This document shows, in pieces, positions 55,578 to 64,000 of a DNA stretch of 64,000 nucleotides (the stretch's first letter is position 1; each line of letters starts with the position of its first letter). The notes under the pieces were generated by a model. The model made no database searches, had not been told where the DNA came from, and saw nothing but the letters and a program-made list of their open reading frames with translations. The translations under genes and the position numbers were made by a program. Source of the stretch: Mesorhizobium sp. SCN 65-20 (lineage in GTDB: Bacteria; Pseudomonadota; Alphaproteobacteria; Rhizobiales; Rhizobiaceae); assembly GCA_001724355.1 (NCBI GenBank), contig MEEF01000006.1:1-64000 (forward strand). The letters are read 5' to 3'.

Positions 55578-56915
55578 ATGCGAAAGGCAAACAACAGAAC
55601 AGCCGATGATGCCATGTTCGAAGGCGATGACGGCGGCGGCTTCCGCCTGGGCGGACGCGTCGTTGCCGGTTTTGCCCTTGGCTTCCTCTTGATTGCGGGT
55701 GCAGGCGGCTGGGCGGCGACTGCTCAGCTTTCCGGAGCCGTGATCGCCACCGGCACCGTCAATGTCGACCAGAACCTCAAGGCGGTTCAGCATCGCGACG
55801 GCGGCATCATCAGCGAGATTGCCGTCGAGGAGGGAGATTTCGTCAATGCGGGCGATGTCCTGATCCGGCTCGACGATGCCCAGACACGGGCCGAACTGGC
55901 CATCGTCCGTGCCCAGCTCTTCGAAACGTCGGTCCGGCGGGCACGGCTCGTTGCGGAGCGCGATGGCGTCGAAGAGCTTCAGGTCTACGGCCTGACCGAT
56001 GCCACCACGGAAGAACTTCAGTCACTGTTGCTCGGCGAGGCGAGGCTTCTGAAGGGCAATTTGCGTGACAGGAATTCGCAAAAGGAACAGCTGAAGCTTG
56101 GCATCGAGCAACTGGGCGAGGAGATCCGTGGACTCGAGGCCCAACGCGCCGCGAAGATCGACGAGATCGAGCTGGTCAAGGCCGAGCACGCGAAGATGAA
56201 GGGGCTGGTGGACAAGCGCTTGATCGAAGGTTCCAGAACCCACACCTCCGAACGCGACATGGCACGTATGGAAGGCGAAAAATCCTCGGTCGACGCCGAC
56301 ATCGCCAGGTCGAAGGCGCGCATCAGCGAGATTCATTTGCAGGTCATCGCCATCGACGAGAAGGCGCGCACCGAAGCCCAGCGGGAACTCAGCGCGATCG
56401 AACCAAGGATCGGCGAGCTGAAGGAACGGCGTGGCGCCATAGAGGATCGGCTGTCCCGAACCGATATCAGGGCGCCGATCTCCGGTACCGTCAACGAACT
56501 GGCCGTCAACACCATCGGCGGCGTCGTCACGCCGGCCGAGACGCTGGTCACGATCGTGCCGAAGGACGCGACGCTGAGGATCGAGGCCCGGCTCGCGCCG
56601 GTCGACATCGACCAGGTCTATCTTGGCCAATTGGCCAACCTGCGTTTTTCGACGTTCAACCAGCGCACCACGCCCGAACTCCGCGGCAATGTCGCGTTCG
56701 TCTCGCCGGCGACCTTCGCCGACAAGGCTACCGGCCAGCAATATTATCTCGCAGAAATCGAGGTGTCGGCCGACGAACTGGACAAGCTCGACAAGAAGCG
56801 ACTTCTGCCCGGCATGCCTGTGGAGGTGTTCATGTCGACCGAGCCGCGGACGGCGCTCTCCTATCTGTCCAAGCCGTTCACGGATCAATTCTCCAGGGCG
56901 TTCAGGGAACAGTAG
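55578..56915 (+). CDS. HlyD-family type I secretion membrane fusion protein
   Basis: A 445-residue periplasmic adaptor. An N-terminal anchor (VVAGFALGFLLIAGAGGW) is followed by the lipoyl half VIATGTVNVDQNLKAVQHRDG. A long coiled-coil hairpin lies at about residues 100-300 (EQLKLGIEQLGEEIRGLEAQ), then the returning lipoyl half DIRAPISGTVNELAVNT, and a beta-barrel tail ending in the family-typical LLPGMPVEVFMSTEPRTALS. GGGAGGGGCGCAAG lies before ATG 55578. With the ABC gene it provides two of the three T1SS parts. No TolC-like outer-membrane gene is present, so that part must be encoded elsewhere. Confidence 0.95.
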   Translation: MRKANNRTADDAMFEGDDGGGFRLGGRVVAGFALGFLLIAGAGGWAATAQLSGAVIATGTVNVDQNLKAVQHRDGGIISEIAVEEGDFVNAGDVLIRLDDAQTRAELAIVRAQLFETSVRRARLVAERDGVEELQVYGLTDATTEELQSLLLGEARLLKGNLRDRNSQKEQLKLGIEQLGEEIRGLEAQRAAKIDEIELVKAEHAKMKGLVDKRLIEGSRTHTSERDMARMEGEKSSVDADIARSKARISEIHLQVIAIDEKARTEAQRELSAIEPRIGELKERRGAIEDRLSRTDIRAPISGTVNELAVNTIGGVVTPAETLVTIVPKDATLRIEARLAPVDIDQVYLGQLANLRFSTFNQRTTPELRGNVAFVSPATFADKATGQQYYLAEIEVSADELDKLDKKRLLPGMPVEVFMSTEPRTALSYLSKPFTDQFSRAFREQ

Positions 56916-56955
56916 GCGCGGAAGTTGGCGGGAGGTGCGGCCCGTCCCGCAGGCT

Positions 56956-58326
56956 CTATGCAGATCTTGGGGTGAGGGGGATGCTGACGGAAAGCTCGGT
57001 TCCGCCTTGGTCACGTGAACGAACCTGGACCTTGCCGCCATAGACCGCCACGCGGTTCTGAATTCCGCCTAACCCCAGTCTTGGCCCGCTGCGGGCAGGC
57101 TGTTCATCGCCGGATAGCCCGGGACCGCTGTCGATGATCGAAATGGACAGGTCGTGGGCGCCGGCACTTGCGAGCACGCGCTGGAGCTGCCCGCCGCCGT
57201 GGCGGAACGCGTTGTTGAGCCCTTCCTGCACGACCCGATACAGGCAGATCTTCAACGGTTGGCCGACCGAGGCGGGCAGGTCGTGATACTCCTCGTCGAC
57301 TGCAGTCCCCGTGACATCGCGATGCCGCCTGACGGCGAGCCGCAATGCGCCTTCCAGTTCGAGCCCCTCGAGTTCCGGCAAGATCAATCCGGCCGAAATG
57401 TCGCGCAATTCATCCAGGACCTGTTTGCCCAAGGTCTGAACCGACGCTTGGTCGCCTGCCTTTAGCAGGAGCAGGCTCAGCAGTTGCATGGGGCCGTCGT
57501 GGATATCTGCGCCGATCTGGTTCAGCAGAATCTCGTTGGACCTGCTTGCCTCCATGCGCGCCTCGTCGGCAGCGTGGCGGAGGAGGTTGTTCTGCCCTGC
57601 CAGCGCGCGGGCGGCGGTGAGCCGCCCCGTCAACAGGTTTCGCTGGCGCTCGATCAGGTTGCTCGCCCGCCGGACCATCCAGTACAGGAGCCCGGTGATG
57701 ACCACCGCCGCCGCCGTCACCAGCCACCAGGTCGCCCGCCTGGCGGTTTCGACTTCCGACAGGAATTCACCGGCTCTTTCGTAGAATTCGCCAACTGCGA
57801 CGACGTCTCGCGTGCCGGCGCGGTAGATCGGGGCGTAGATTTCGAGCAGCGGGAAATCGTTGATCTTCTCGCCCATATGGCCGCTGTCGGGCGTTCTCTC
57901 GAGTTCGGCGGTCACCTTGCCGGCGAGCGACGGGGCCAAATCGTCTGACGGGAGCTTTTTGCCGGTCAGCGATCTGTCGGTGCTGTAGATCACCGTGCCG
58001 TCCTTGCCCCAGATCTTGATTTCCTCGACCCGTTCGGCGAGCGCGCTGCCGATCAACAGCCTGTCGAGAGCCTCTCGCTCGGAAGCCGACAGTTCTCCGG
58101 TCTCTCCCAACCCCCTGACGAGAGGCGCGAGAAAGCCTTCCATGTAGAGAGCGCCGGACTCGGCTCGGCTCTGAATCAGCCCGGCCTCGATCCGCGAGGC
58201 CATCCACTGCCCGGCAACCAGCATCGTCCCGCCAACGATGACAACCGAGGCGGCCAGAAACTTCAAAGTCAGAGGAAGCGTGCGCCAGAAGTCGAATGGG
58301 GACCTCCAGCGTCGGGGTCTCTCCAT
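56956..58326 (-). CDS. Two-component sensor histidine kinase, NarX/DegS-like (HisKA_3)
   Basis: A 456-residue membrane kinase. Two helices (about 20-40 and 195-217) flank a periplasmic sensor of about 150 residues with a Cache-like look (IKIWGKDGTVIYSTDRSL, EIYAPIYRAGTRDVVAVGEF). The phosphoacceptor is H276 in GADIHDGPMQLLSLLLL, typical of kinases that pair with LuxR/NarL regulators. The ATPase has LYRVVQEGLNNAFRHGGG, IIDSGPGLSG and RLGLGGIQNRVAVYGG. ATG 58326 has GGGAGGACAAG upstream and was preferred to the longer frame. It closes the secretion locus. The LuxR regulator at 41237-41902 is its likely partner, although the two are about 15 kb apart. Confidence 0.94.
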   Translation of the reverse strand: MERPRRWRSPFDFWRTLPLTLKFLAASVVIVGGTMLVAGQWMASRIEAGLIQSRAESGALYMEGFLAPLVRGLGETGELSASEREALDRLLIGSALAERVEEIKIWGKDGTVIYSTDRSLTGKKLPSDDLAPSLAGKVTAELERTPDSGHMGEKINDFPLLEIYAPIYRAGTRDVVAVGEFYERAGEFLSEVETARRATWWLVTAAAVVITGLLYWMVRRASNLIERQRNLLTGRLTAARALAGQNNLLRHAADEARMEASRSNEILLNQIGADIHDGPMQLLSLLLLKAGDQASVQTLGKQVLDELRDISAGLILPELEGLELEGALRLAVRRHRDVTGTAVDEEYHDLPASVGQPLKICLYRVVQEGLNNAFRHGGGQLQRVLASAGAHDLSISIIDSGPGLSGDEQPARSGPRLGLGGIQNRVAVYGGKVQVRSRDQGGTELSVSIPLTPRSA

Positions 58327-58400
58327 AGATCTTGTCCTCCCAAACAAGATTCGATGCGAAATCTAGCCTGTTCCGCACGCTCGAACGAGATGCGAAACGT

Positions 58401-58410
58401 GTTTTTTTGG
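58401..58410. promoter_or_regulatory. A-tract element 75 bases before the kinase start, shared with the regulator gene
   Basis: GTTTTTTTGG (CCAAAAAAAC when read toward the kinase gene) at 58401-58410 is identical to 41977-41986 and lies at exactly the same distance, 75 bases, from the start codon it precedes. Flanking bases are not conserved. It may be part of a shared promoter or regulator-binding site. Confidence 0.4.
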
Positions 58411-58433
58411 CCTAAATCGGCGGCAAATACTGC

Positions 58434-60815
58434 TCACTTCAGTTCGACGGTGACCCGGCCGAGTTTTCCGGTGAATGCGAACGGCGGCGCATAGCTGAAA
58501 TCAATGGGTGAGCCTGTGTCCTCGCCGATATCCTGACCCTCGTAGAGCGAATACTTGAAGGGCGTCGTCTTCTCGACACGGCCTTCGCCGATCTTCTTTC
58601 CGTTGGCTGTCAGCGTGATCGTTCCGCCCTTGGCCAGGCCATCGCCGTCGTACTTGAAGTCCATGCCGAGCGTCACCTTGCCGGTAGGCACCGGCTCGGT
58701 CGAAGCGATGCGATAGCGATCCTGGGCAATGTAGCTGTGCAGGGCGACGAGCTTGCCCTGCTGGAGGTAGAACCCCCAGCCACCGGTGAAGCCGCCCTGC
58801 GTGAAGATCATGCCTTCGGCGCCGCCGGCCGGGATCTCCGCTTCGGCGGTGATCGTGAACGACTTGTTCTTCAGGTTGGGCGCCGATGCTTCCGGCAAGG
58901 CGGCCAGCAGCGTGTCGTAGACGAAGGTCTTCCTGCCGGCGGCGAGGCTGGGCCTGCCGGTGATTTCGTCAGACAGGCGCTCGGCCGCGCGCCAGTCGAG
59001 CGGCAGTACGTCGTGGCGTGCAGCTTCTGCCCACCAGAGGTCTTCGAGCGCTCGCAGCTTTTCGGGGTTCGACGCCGCGAGGTCGTCCGCCTGCGAAAAG
59101 TCCTGGTCGATGTCGTAGAGTTCCCACTTTGCCTTGTCGATGTCGAAGCCTTCGCGGTTGGGCTCCCATGGGGCGAAGGCGATCGACGAGGCCATCCAGC
59201 CATCCTGGTACATGGCGCGCGCGACGCCCAGCTCGAAGATCTGCTTCTTGTGGCGCTCGGGGGCGGCGGCGTCGTTGAAGGTGTAGGTGAGGCTTACGCC
59301 TTCCATCGGTTTCTGCGGGACGCCGTTGAGGATGTCCGGTGCCTTGACGCCGGCCACATCGAGCAGCGTCGGCGCTATGTCGATGACATGGCTGAACTGG
59401 CTGCGCAGGCCGCCCTTCTCCGTGATCTTCGCCGGCCAGCTGACAATCATAGGATTGCGCGTGCCTCCGAAGTGCGAGGCGATCTGCTTTGTCCACTGGA
59501 ACGGCGTGTTCATCGCCCAGGCCCAGGCGGATGGGAAATGATTGAAGTGCTTCGGTCCGCCGAGCTCGTCGATGACCTTGATGTTGTCCTGCCATTTCTC
59601 GGAGACGCCGTTGAAGAAGGAATTCTCGTTGATCGAGCCTTCAATGCCGCCTTCCGCCGAGGAGCCGTTGTCGCCGACGATATAGACAACCAGCGTGTTG
59701 TCCGCGTCGGGAAGCTTGGCCACCGCGTCGAGCACACGTCCCATCTCATTGTCCACATGGGCGCCGTAGCCGGCGAAGACTTCCATCATCCGGGCGTAAA
59801 GCCGCTTCTGGTCTGCATTGAGCGAATCCCATGCCGGAAGACCGTCAGGGCGCGGCGTGAGCTTCGTGTTTTGCGGGATCACGCCGAGCTGTTTCTGCCG
59901 CTCGAAGGTGACCTCGCGGTAGCGGTCCCACCCCATGTCGAACTGGCCCTTGAACTTGTCGATCCATTCTTTCGGTGCCTGGTGCGGCGAGTGGGTCGCG
60001 GCCGGCGCCACGTAGAGGAAGAACGGACGGTCCGGATCGATCGCGTTCACCCTGTGCATCCAGGAAATGGCGTGGTCAGCGATGTCGGTCGACAAATGAT
60101 AATTGGGGTCGGTCGAGCGAGGTACGCGATTGTGGTTCTCGTAGAGCACCGGCTCGTACTGGCTCGTGTCGCCCGCATTGAAGCCGTAGAAATAGTCGAA
60201 GCCCAGGCCGTTGGCCCAGCGGTCGAAGGGACCAACCTCGCTCGTTTCCCAAGCCGGCGTGTTGTGGTTCTTACCGATCCAGGCAGTCGCGTAACCGTTC
60301 TGCCGCAGAATCTCCGCGACGGTGCCCGCGCTCTTCGGAATGATGCCGGTGTAGCCGTCGTAGCCGGTGGCGGTCTCGGTGATCACGCCGGTGCCGGCGA
60401 CGTGATGGTCGCGGCCGGTGAGGAGTGCAGCCCGCGTGGGCGAACAAAGTGCTGTCGTGTGGAACCTGTTGTACCGCAGCCCTTGTGCTGCGAGCTTCTC
60501 CATGTTCGGCGAGGACACGCCGCCTCCGAATACGCTGAACTGGCCGAAACCGACATCGTCGAGCAGGATGAGAACGATGTTGGGTGCCCCTGCGGGCGGG
60601 CGGACGATCTGGGGGAAAGTGGCTGGATCGGAGTCGAGATAGGTCCGCCCGACGTCACCCTTGAAGCGGAAGTCCGGGCGCGGCAGCGAAAGCATGCCCT
60701 CGCCGGGGGGAGGGTTGGACGTCTGGGCTAGCGCGCTGTGAGCACATGCGGAAATCGCTCCCGCCGCGAGCAGGGTTGCGGCCTTGCGAAGGACGGCTGC
60801 TGCAGTGAACGACAT
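58434..60815 (-). CDS. Arylsulfatase, formylglycine-dependent, exported
   Basis: A 793-residue sulfatase that cleaves sulfate esters, probably in the periplasm. The signal peptide is LRKAATLLAAGAISACAHSALAQ. The metal site begins at NIVLILLDDVGFG. The catalytic cysteine, to be converted to formylglycine, is C124 in CSPTRAALLTGR (C-x-P-x-R). The later motifs GYATAWIGKNHN and VYIVGDNGSSAEGG are present, and a C-terminal domain of about 250 residues ends in FAFTGKLGRVTVELK. ATG 60815 with GGGAGGA about 9 bases upstream is preferred. The maturation enzyme is not in the window. Substrate cannot be inferred; the gene is divergent from an antiporter operon. Confidence 0.94.
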   Translation of the reverse strand: MSFTAAAVLRKAATLLAAGAISACAHSALAQTSNPPPGEGMLSLPRPDFRFKGDVGRTYLDSDPATFPQIVRPPAGAPNIVLILLDDVGFGQFSVFGGGVSSPNMEKLAAQGLRYNRFHTTALCSPTRAALLTGRDHHVAGTGVITETATGYDGYTGIIPKSAGTVAEILRQNGYATAWIGKNHNTPAWETSEVGPFDRWANGLGFDYFYGFNAGDTSQYEPVLYENHNRVPRSTDPNYHLSTDIADHAISWMHRVNAIDPDRPFFLYVAPAATHSPHQAPKEWIDKFKGQFDMGWDRYREVTFERQKQLGVIPQNTKLTPRPDGLPAWDSLNADQKRLYARMMEVFAGYGAHVDNEMGRVLDAVAKLPDADNTLVVYIVGDNGSSAEGGIEGSINENSFFNGVSEKWQDNIKVIDELGGPKHFNHFPSAWAWAMNTPFQWTKQIASHFGGTRNPMIVSWPAKITEKGGLRSQFSHVIDIAPTLLDVAGVKAPDILNGVPQKPMEGVSLTYTFNDAAAPERHKKQIFELGVARAMYQDGWMASSIAFAPWEPNREGFDIDKAKWELYDIDQDFSQADDLAASNPEKLRALEDLWWAEAARHDVLPLDWRAAERLSDEITGRPSLAAGRKTFVYDTLLAALPEASAPNLKNKSFTITAEAEIPAGGAEGMIFTQGGFTGGWGFYLQQGKLVALHSYIAQDRYRIASTEPVPTGKVTLGMDFKYDGDGLAKGGTITLTANGKKIGEGRVEKTTPFKYSLYEGQDIGEDTGSPIDFSYAPPFAFTGKLGRVTVELK

Positions 60816-61172
60816 CGCTTCCATTCCTCCCGTTCCGAGGGGCTGGACGCTCGGCTGATCGGCTTGGATACGCGGTCGAAAAGTGCCCCGACCGAAATCA
60901 GTGGCGCAGCCCGTCATTCCTTCGAACTAATTCTCGACTTCGACATCGTATTCGAGAGGCGAAGGTCTGCCCAGCCAGATATGGGCCATGCGCGCGATCG
61001 GGGAGATCGTCACGCGGCAGCGGCCGTCGATCCATACCGAAGCCATCGAGCGAGACGAGCGGCAGGGCCTAGATGTCACATGTCGGCCTGGAGGTCATAT
61101 GTCGATTGTCACATGGGTGGTCGATAGTTACAGAAGCAGAAAGCCCAGTTGACCGAGGAGATCACTACACTG
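60816..61172. promoter_or_regulatory. 357-base divergent region with three GTCAYATG repeats upstream of mrpA
   Basis: No gene is seen here. Three near-copies of one motif lie at 61075-61084 (GTCACATGTC), 61094-61103 (GTCATATGTC) and 61108-61116 (GTCACATGG), with start-to-start spacings of 19 and 14 bases. They end about 57 bases before the antiporter start. They may be regulator-binding sites. GAGGAG lies 8 to 13 bases before ATG 61173. Confidence 0.45.
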
Positions 61173-64000
61173 ATGCCCGATAATGCCTTGCTGACGTCGC
61201 TTGTCCTGCTGCCGTTTCTGGGAAGCCTTGCGACCGTCGTGCTGGCATCGAAATCGCGAAACCTTGCAGGTGGCATCGCCGGCGCAGTGGCGCTCGTGAG
61301 CCACATCATGGCGTGGCTGCTCTATGTTCCGGTCCGCGACAACGAAGTGGTGCGCGCCGTCTACCAATGGGTGCCCAGTCTCGGCCTCGAGGTTTCGTTC
61401 AGGCTGGACGGCTTTGCCTGGCTGTTTGCTCTGCTGATTACCGGCATAGGGGTGCTCGTGGTCCTCTACGCCCGCTACTACATGTCGGCCGAAGACCCGG
61501 TGCCGCGCTTCTTCTCCTTCTTCCTTGCCTTCATGGGAGCCATGCTCGGCGTCGTCGTGTCCGGCAACCTGATCCTGCTGGTCGTGTTCTGGGAACTGAC
61601 CAGCATCGTGTCGTTCCTGCTCATCGGCTATTGGCACCACAACCAGGCGGCGCGCGACGGCGCCCGCATGTCGTTGACGGTCACCGCGATCGGCGGGTTG
61701 GCGCTGCTGGCCGGCATGCTGGTGATAGGGCACATCGTCGGCAGCTACGACCTGGACCGCGTCCTCGCATCCGGCGAGGCGATCCGTTCAAGCCCGCTCT
61801 ACGTTCCCGCGCTCTTGCTGGTCCTGCTCGGTGCGATGACCAAGAGCGCGCAGTTCCCGTTCCATTTCTGGCTGCCCAATGCGATGGCCGCGCCGACGCC
61901 CGTGTCTGCCTACCTGCACTCGGCGACCATGGTGAAGGCCGGGGTGTTCCTTATGGCCCGCTTCTGGCCGGTGCTGTCGGGTACGCCGGAGTGGTTCATG
62001 ATCGTCGGGCTCGCGGGCATGGCGTCGCTCGTCTTCGGCGCCTATCTCGCGATGTTCCAGCAGGACCTCAAGGGACTGCTCGCCTATTCGACGATAAGCC
62101 ACCTCGGCCTGATCACGCTGCTTCTCAGCCTCGGCAGCCCGCTGGGGCTGGTCGCTGCGATCTTCCACATGATGAACCACGCCACCTTCAAGGCGTCGCT
62201 GTTCATGGCGGCCGGCATCATCGACCACGAGACCGGAACGCGCGATCTCAGGAAATTGAGTGGGCTCTTCCGCTACATGCCGATCACAGGCACGCTGGCG
62301 ATGGTGGCGAGCGCGGCGATGGCGGGCGTCCCGCTGCTGAACGGCTTCCTGTCGAAGGAGATGTTCTTCGCCGAAGCCGTTGAGACACATGCCGATTCGT
62401 GGCTCGACACTGTGGCTCCCTACGCCGCCGTTCTCGCGAGCGCGCTGGCGGTGACCTACTCCATCCGCCTGATCCATTCCATTTTCCTCGGCGCGCCGCC
62501 TGAGAGTTTTCCGCGCGAACCGCATGAGCCGCCCTTCTTCATGCGCCTTCCGGTCACGCTCTTGGTGATCGCCTGCCTGGTGGTGGGGATCATTCCGGGG
62601 CCAACGATCGGCCCCTACCTGCACATCGCGGTCGTCTCGGTGCTGGGGCCTGCAACCCCCGAATACAGTCTTGCCGTTTGGCACGGTTTCAACGTGCCCC
62701 TGGTCATGAGCCTGATCGCCCTTGTCGCCGGGGCGCTGCTTTATCTCGTCATCGGCGACTATCTGGAGAGGTCGGAAGGGCCGTTCCTGCTGCGTCGCAT
62801 CCAGGCCCAGCGCATCTTCGAGCAGGTGATGGTCACGGTCTCCTGGCGCTGGGCCCGTTTCGTCGAGAACAACCTCGGCACCAGGCGATTGCAGCCGCAA
62901 TTGCGCCTGCTGGTGTTCGTCGTTCTTGGCGGCGCCTTCCTCGCGTTGTTCGGCCGGCAGATCGGGCTCGCTCCGATCGGGCTTTCCGGCACGGACTGGG
63001 TCTTCACGGGGATGTGGACCGTCGGCATGATTTGCGCGGTCGGCGCCGCCTACCAGGCCAAGTTCCATCGCCTCGCCGCGCTCGCTCTCCTTGGCGCCAC
63101 CGGCCTTGTCACCGTCATGACTTTCGTCTGGCTGTCGGCTCCCGACCTCGCGATCACCCAGCTTGTGGTGGAGATCGTCACGACGGTGCTCATCCTGCTC
63201 GGCCTGCGCTGGCTGCCGAAGCGCTTCCAGGAACTCAGCGAACCGCTGAGCCCGATGGCGCGGTTGCGCAGGTTGCGCGACCTGACCATGGCTGTCGCCG
63301 CAGGCGCCGGCATGACGCTCATCGCCTATGCGGTCATGACGCGGCCCGCGCCCGATACCATCGCCGACTACTTCCTCGACAAGGCCTACAGCGAGGGCGG
63401 CGGGCGCAACGTGGTCAACGTGATCCTGGTCGATTTCCGCGGCTTCGACACGCTTGGCGAGATCACCGTGCTCGGTATCGTCGCGCTCACCGTCTTTGCC
63501 TTGCTGCGCCGTTTCAGGCCCGCGCCTGATACTGTCGAACGGCCGGAGCAGCAACGCATCCAGCTCGCCCTCGACGAGGCCCACCCCGACCGGCAGCCGG
63601 GAGCGACGGTCGCCGACTATCTGTTCGTGCCGTCGGTGATCATGCAGTGGATGTTCCCGGTGATCATCGTCTTCGCCATCTTCCTGCTGCTGCGCGGCCA
63701 TGATTCACCCGGCGGCGGCTTTGCGGCAGGCGTGGCGATGGCCGCCGGATTCATCCTGCAATACATGGCGGCGGGAACCATCTGGGTGGAGGACAGGCTG
63801 CGAATCCTGCCTGTGACCTGGATCGGCGGCGGACTGCTCGTGGCGCTGGCTACCGGGGCGGGGGCATGGCTGTTCGGCAAGCCCTTCCTGACCTCGTATT
63901 CGCAGTATGTCGACCTACCGCTGATCGGCAAGATTCCCCTCGCCACGGCGGCGCTGTTCGATCTCGGCGTCTTCTCGCTGGTCGTCGGCGCGACGGTGCT
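61173..64000 (+). CDS. mrpA: Na+/H+ antiporter Mrp subunit A with fused MrpB-like region, 3' truncated by window
   Basis: MrpA is the large subunit of the multi-subunit Mrp (Pha) cation/proton antiporter and is homologous to the NuoL subunit of complex I. The frame is open to the window end, giving at least 942 residues. The proton-antiporter domain shows FWELTSIVSFLLIGYWHHN, TKSAQFPFHFWLPNAMAAP, AYLHSATMVKAGVFLM and LKGLLAYSTISHLGL. After about residue 800 the MrpB-like part appears as VPSVIMQWMFPVIIVFAIFL and LLRGHDSPGGGFAAGV. The fused A-B form is typical of Rhizobiales (PhaAB). GAGGAGATCACTACACTG precedes ATG 61173. MrpC and the other subunits should lie beyond the window. Confidence 0.95.
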   Translation, partial: MPDNALLTSLVLLPFLGSLATVVLASKSRNLAGGIAGAVALVSHIMAWLLYVPVRDNEVVRAVYQWVPSLGLEVSFRLDGFAWLFALLITGIGVLVVLYARYYMSAEDPVPRFFSFFLAFMGAMLGVVVSGNLILLVVFWELTSIVSFLLIGYWHHNQAARDGARMSLTVTAIGGLALLAGMLVIGHIVGSYDLDRVLASGEAIRSSPLYVPALLLVLLGAMTKSAQFPFHFWLPNAMAAPTPVSAYLHSATMVKAGVFLMARFWPVLSGTPEWFMIVGLAGMASLVFGAYLAMFQQDLKGLLAYSTISHLGLITLLLSLGSPLGLVAAIFHMMNHATFKASLFMAAGIIDHETGTRDLRKLSGLFRYMPITGTLAMVASAAMAGVPLLNGFLSKEMFFAEAVETHADSWLDTVAPYAAVLASALAVTYSIRLIHSIFLGAPPESFPREPHEPPFFMRLPVTLLVIACLVVGIIPGPTIGPYLHIAVVSVLGPATPEYSLAVWHGFNVPLVMSLIALVAGALLYLVIGDYLERSEGPFLLRRIQAQRIFEQVMVTVSWRWARFVENNLGTRRLQPQLRLLVFVVLGGAFLALFGRQIGLAPIGLSGTDWVFTGMWTVGMICAVGAAYQAKFHRLAALALLGATGLVTVMTFVWLSAPDLAITQLVVEIVTTVLILLGLRWLPKRFQELSEPLSPMARLRRLRDLTMAVAAGAGMTLIAYAVMTRPAPDTIADYFLDKAYSEGGGRNVVNVILVDFRGFDTLGEITVLGIVALTVFALLRRFRPAPDTVERPEQQRIQLALDEAHPDRQPGATVADYLFVPSVIMQWMFPVIIVFAIFLLLRGHDSPGGGFAAGVAMAAGFILQYMAAGTIWVEDRLRILPVTWIGGGLLVALATGAGAWLFGKPFLTSYSQYVDLPLIGKIPLATAALFDLGVFSLVVGATV

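Noticed and set aside
58737..60731. 664-residue plus-strand frame opposite the arylsulfatase
   Set aside because: Antisense shadow; the minus strand has the sulfatase CSPTR motif, signal peptide and ribosome-binding site.

Overview
The window is GC-rich, single-copy chromosomal DNA from an alphaproteobacterium, most likely of the order Hyphomicrobiales (Rhizobiales), family Phyllobacteriaceae or close to it. The evidence is a ctaD-ctaB-ctaG-ctaE oxidase cluster with DUF983 and SURF1 genes, the cell-cycle methyltransferase CcrM, an ispH-thrB-rnhA run with a choline-kinase-like ThrB, and an MrpA whose tail already carries MrpB-like sequence. No rRNA, tRNA, insertion sequence, prophage or CRISPR array was recognised.

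Region 1 (1-26 kb) is conserved housekeeping DNA. It holds aa3 cytochrome oxidase and its assembly factors (2-5480, interrupted by an L,D-transpeptidase gene), then ispH-thrB-rnhA. Next come a peroxiredoxin, a DsbD-N-like protein and a YqgE protein. A minus-strand operon thrC / M16 protease / GNAT / membrane EAL protein follows, then a small lipoprotein, a HAD phosphatase, ccrM, a mutY-HAD pair, a DciA-like gene, a DsbA-like lipoprotein and smc. Many neighbours overlap by ATGA, so they are probably translationally coupled.

Region 2 (26-41 kb) is transport-rich accessory DNA. A TetR gene faces an RND efflux pump across a perfect 16-bp dyad. A VOC/glyoxalase gene is broken by one extra G. A sugar-type ABC importer has two permeases fused in one polypeptide. 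A FecCD-type importer is coupled to an unrecognised two-domain protein with a class-I-amidotransferase-like look. An orphan Imm11-like immunity gene follows.

Region 3 (41.2-58.3 kb) is the most distinctive part. A 3001-residue protein joins an animal-type heme peroxidase (recognisable D272, H273, R541, E544, H674) to many RTX calcium repeats and ends in a type I secretion-like tail. It is followed by a T1SS ABC exporter, a second membrane-anchored RTX protein coupled to the exporter gene by ATGA, and an HlyD-family adaptor. The locus is bracketed by a LuxR-type response regulator on the left and a NarX/DegS-like histidine kinase on the right. Both regulator genes carry the same 10-base A-tract element exactly 75 bases before their start codons. 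The architecture recalls the manganese-oxidising peroxidases (MopA) of marine alphaproteobacteria. A regulated, secreted, calcium-stabilised peroxidase system is the best candidate for new biology here.

Region 4 (58.4-64 kb) has a large formylglycine-type arylsulfatase and, divergently, the start of an Mrp Na+/H+ antiporter operon. Its first gene runs off the window.
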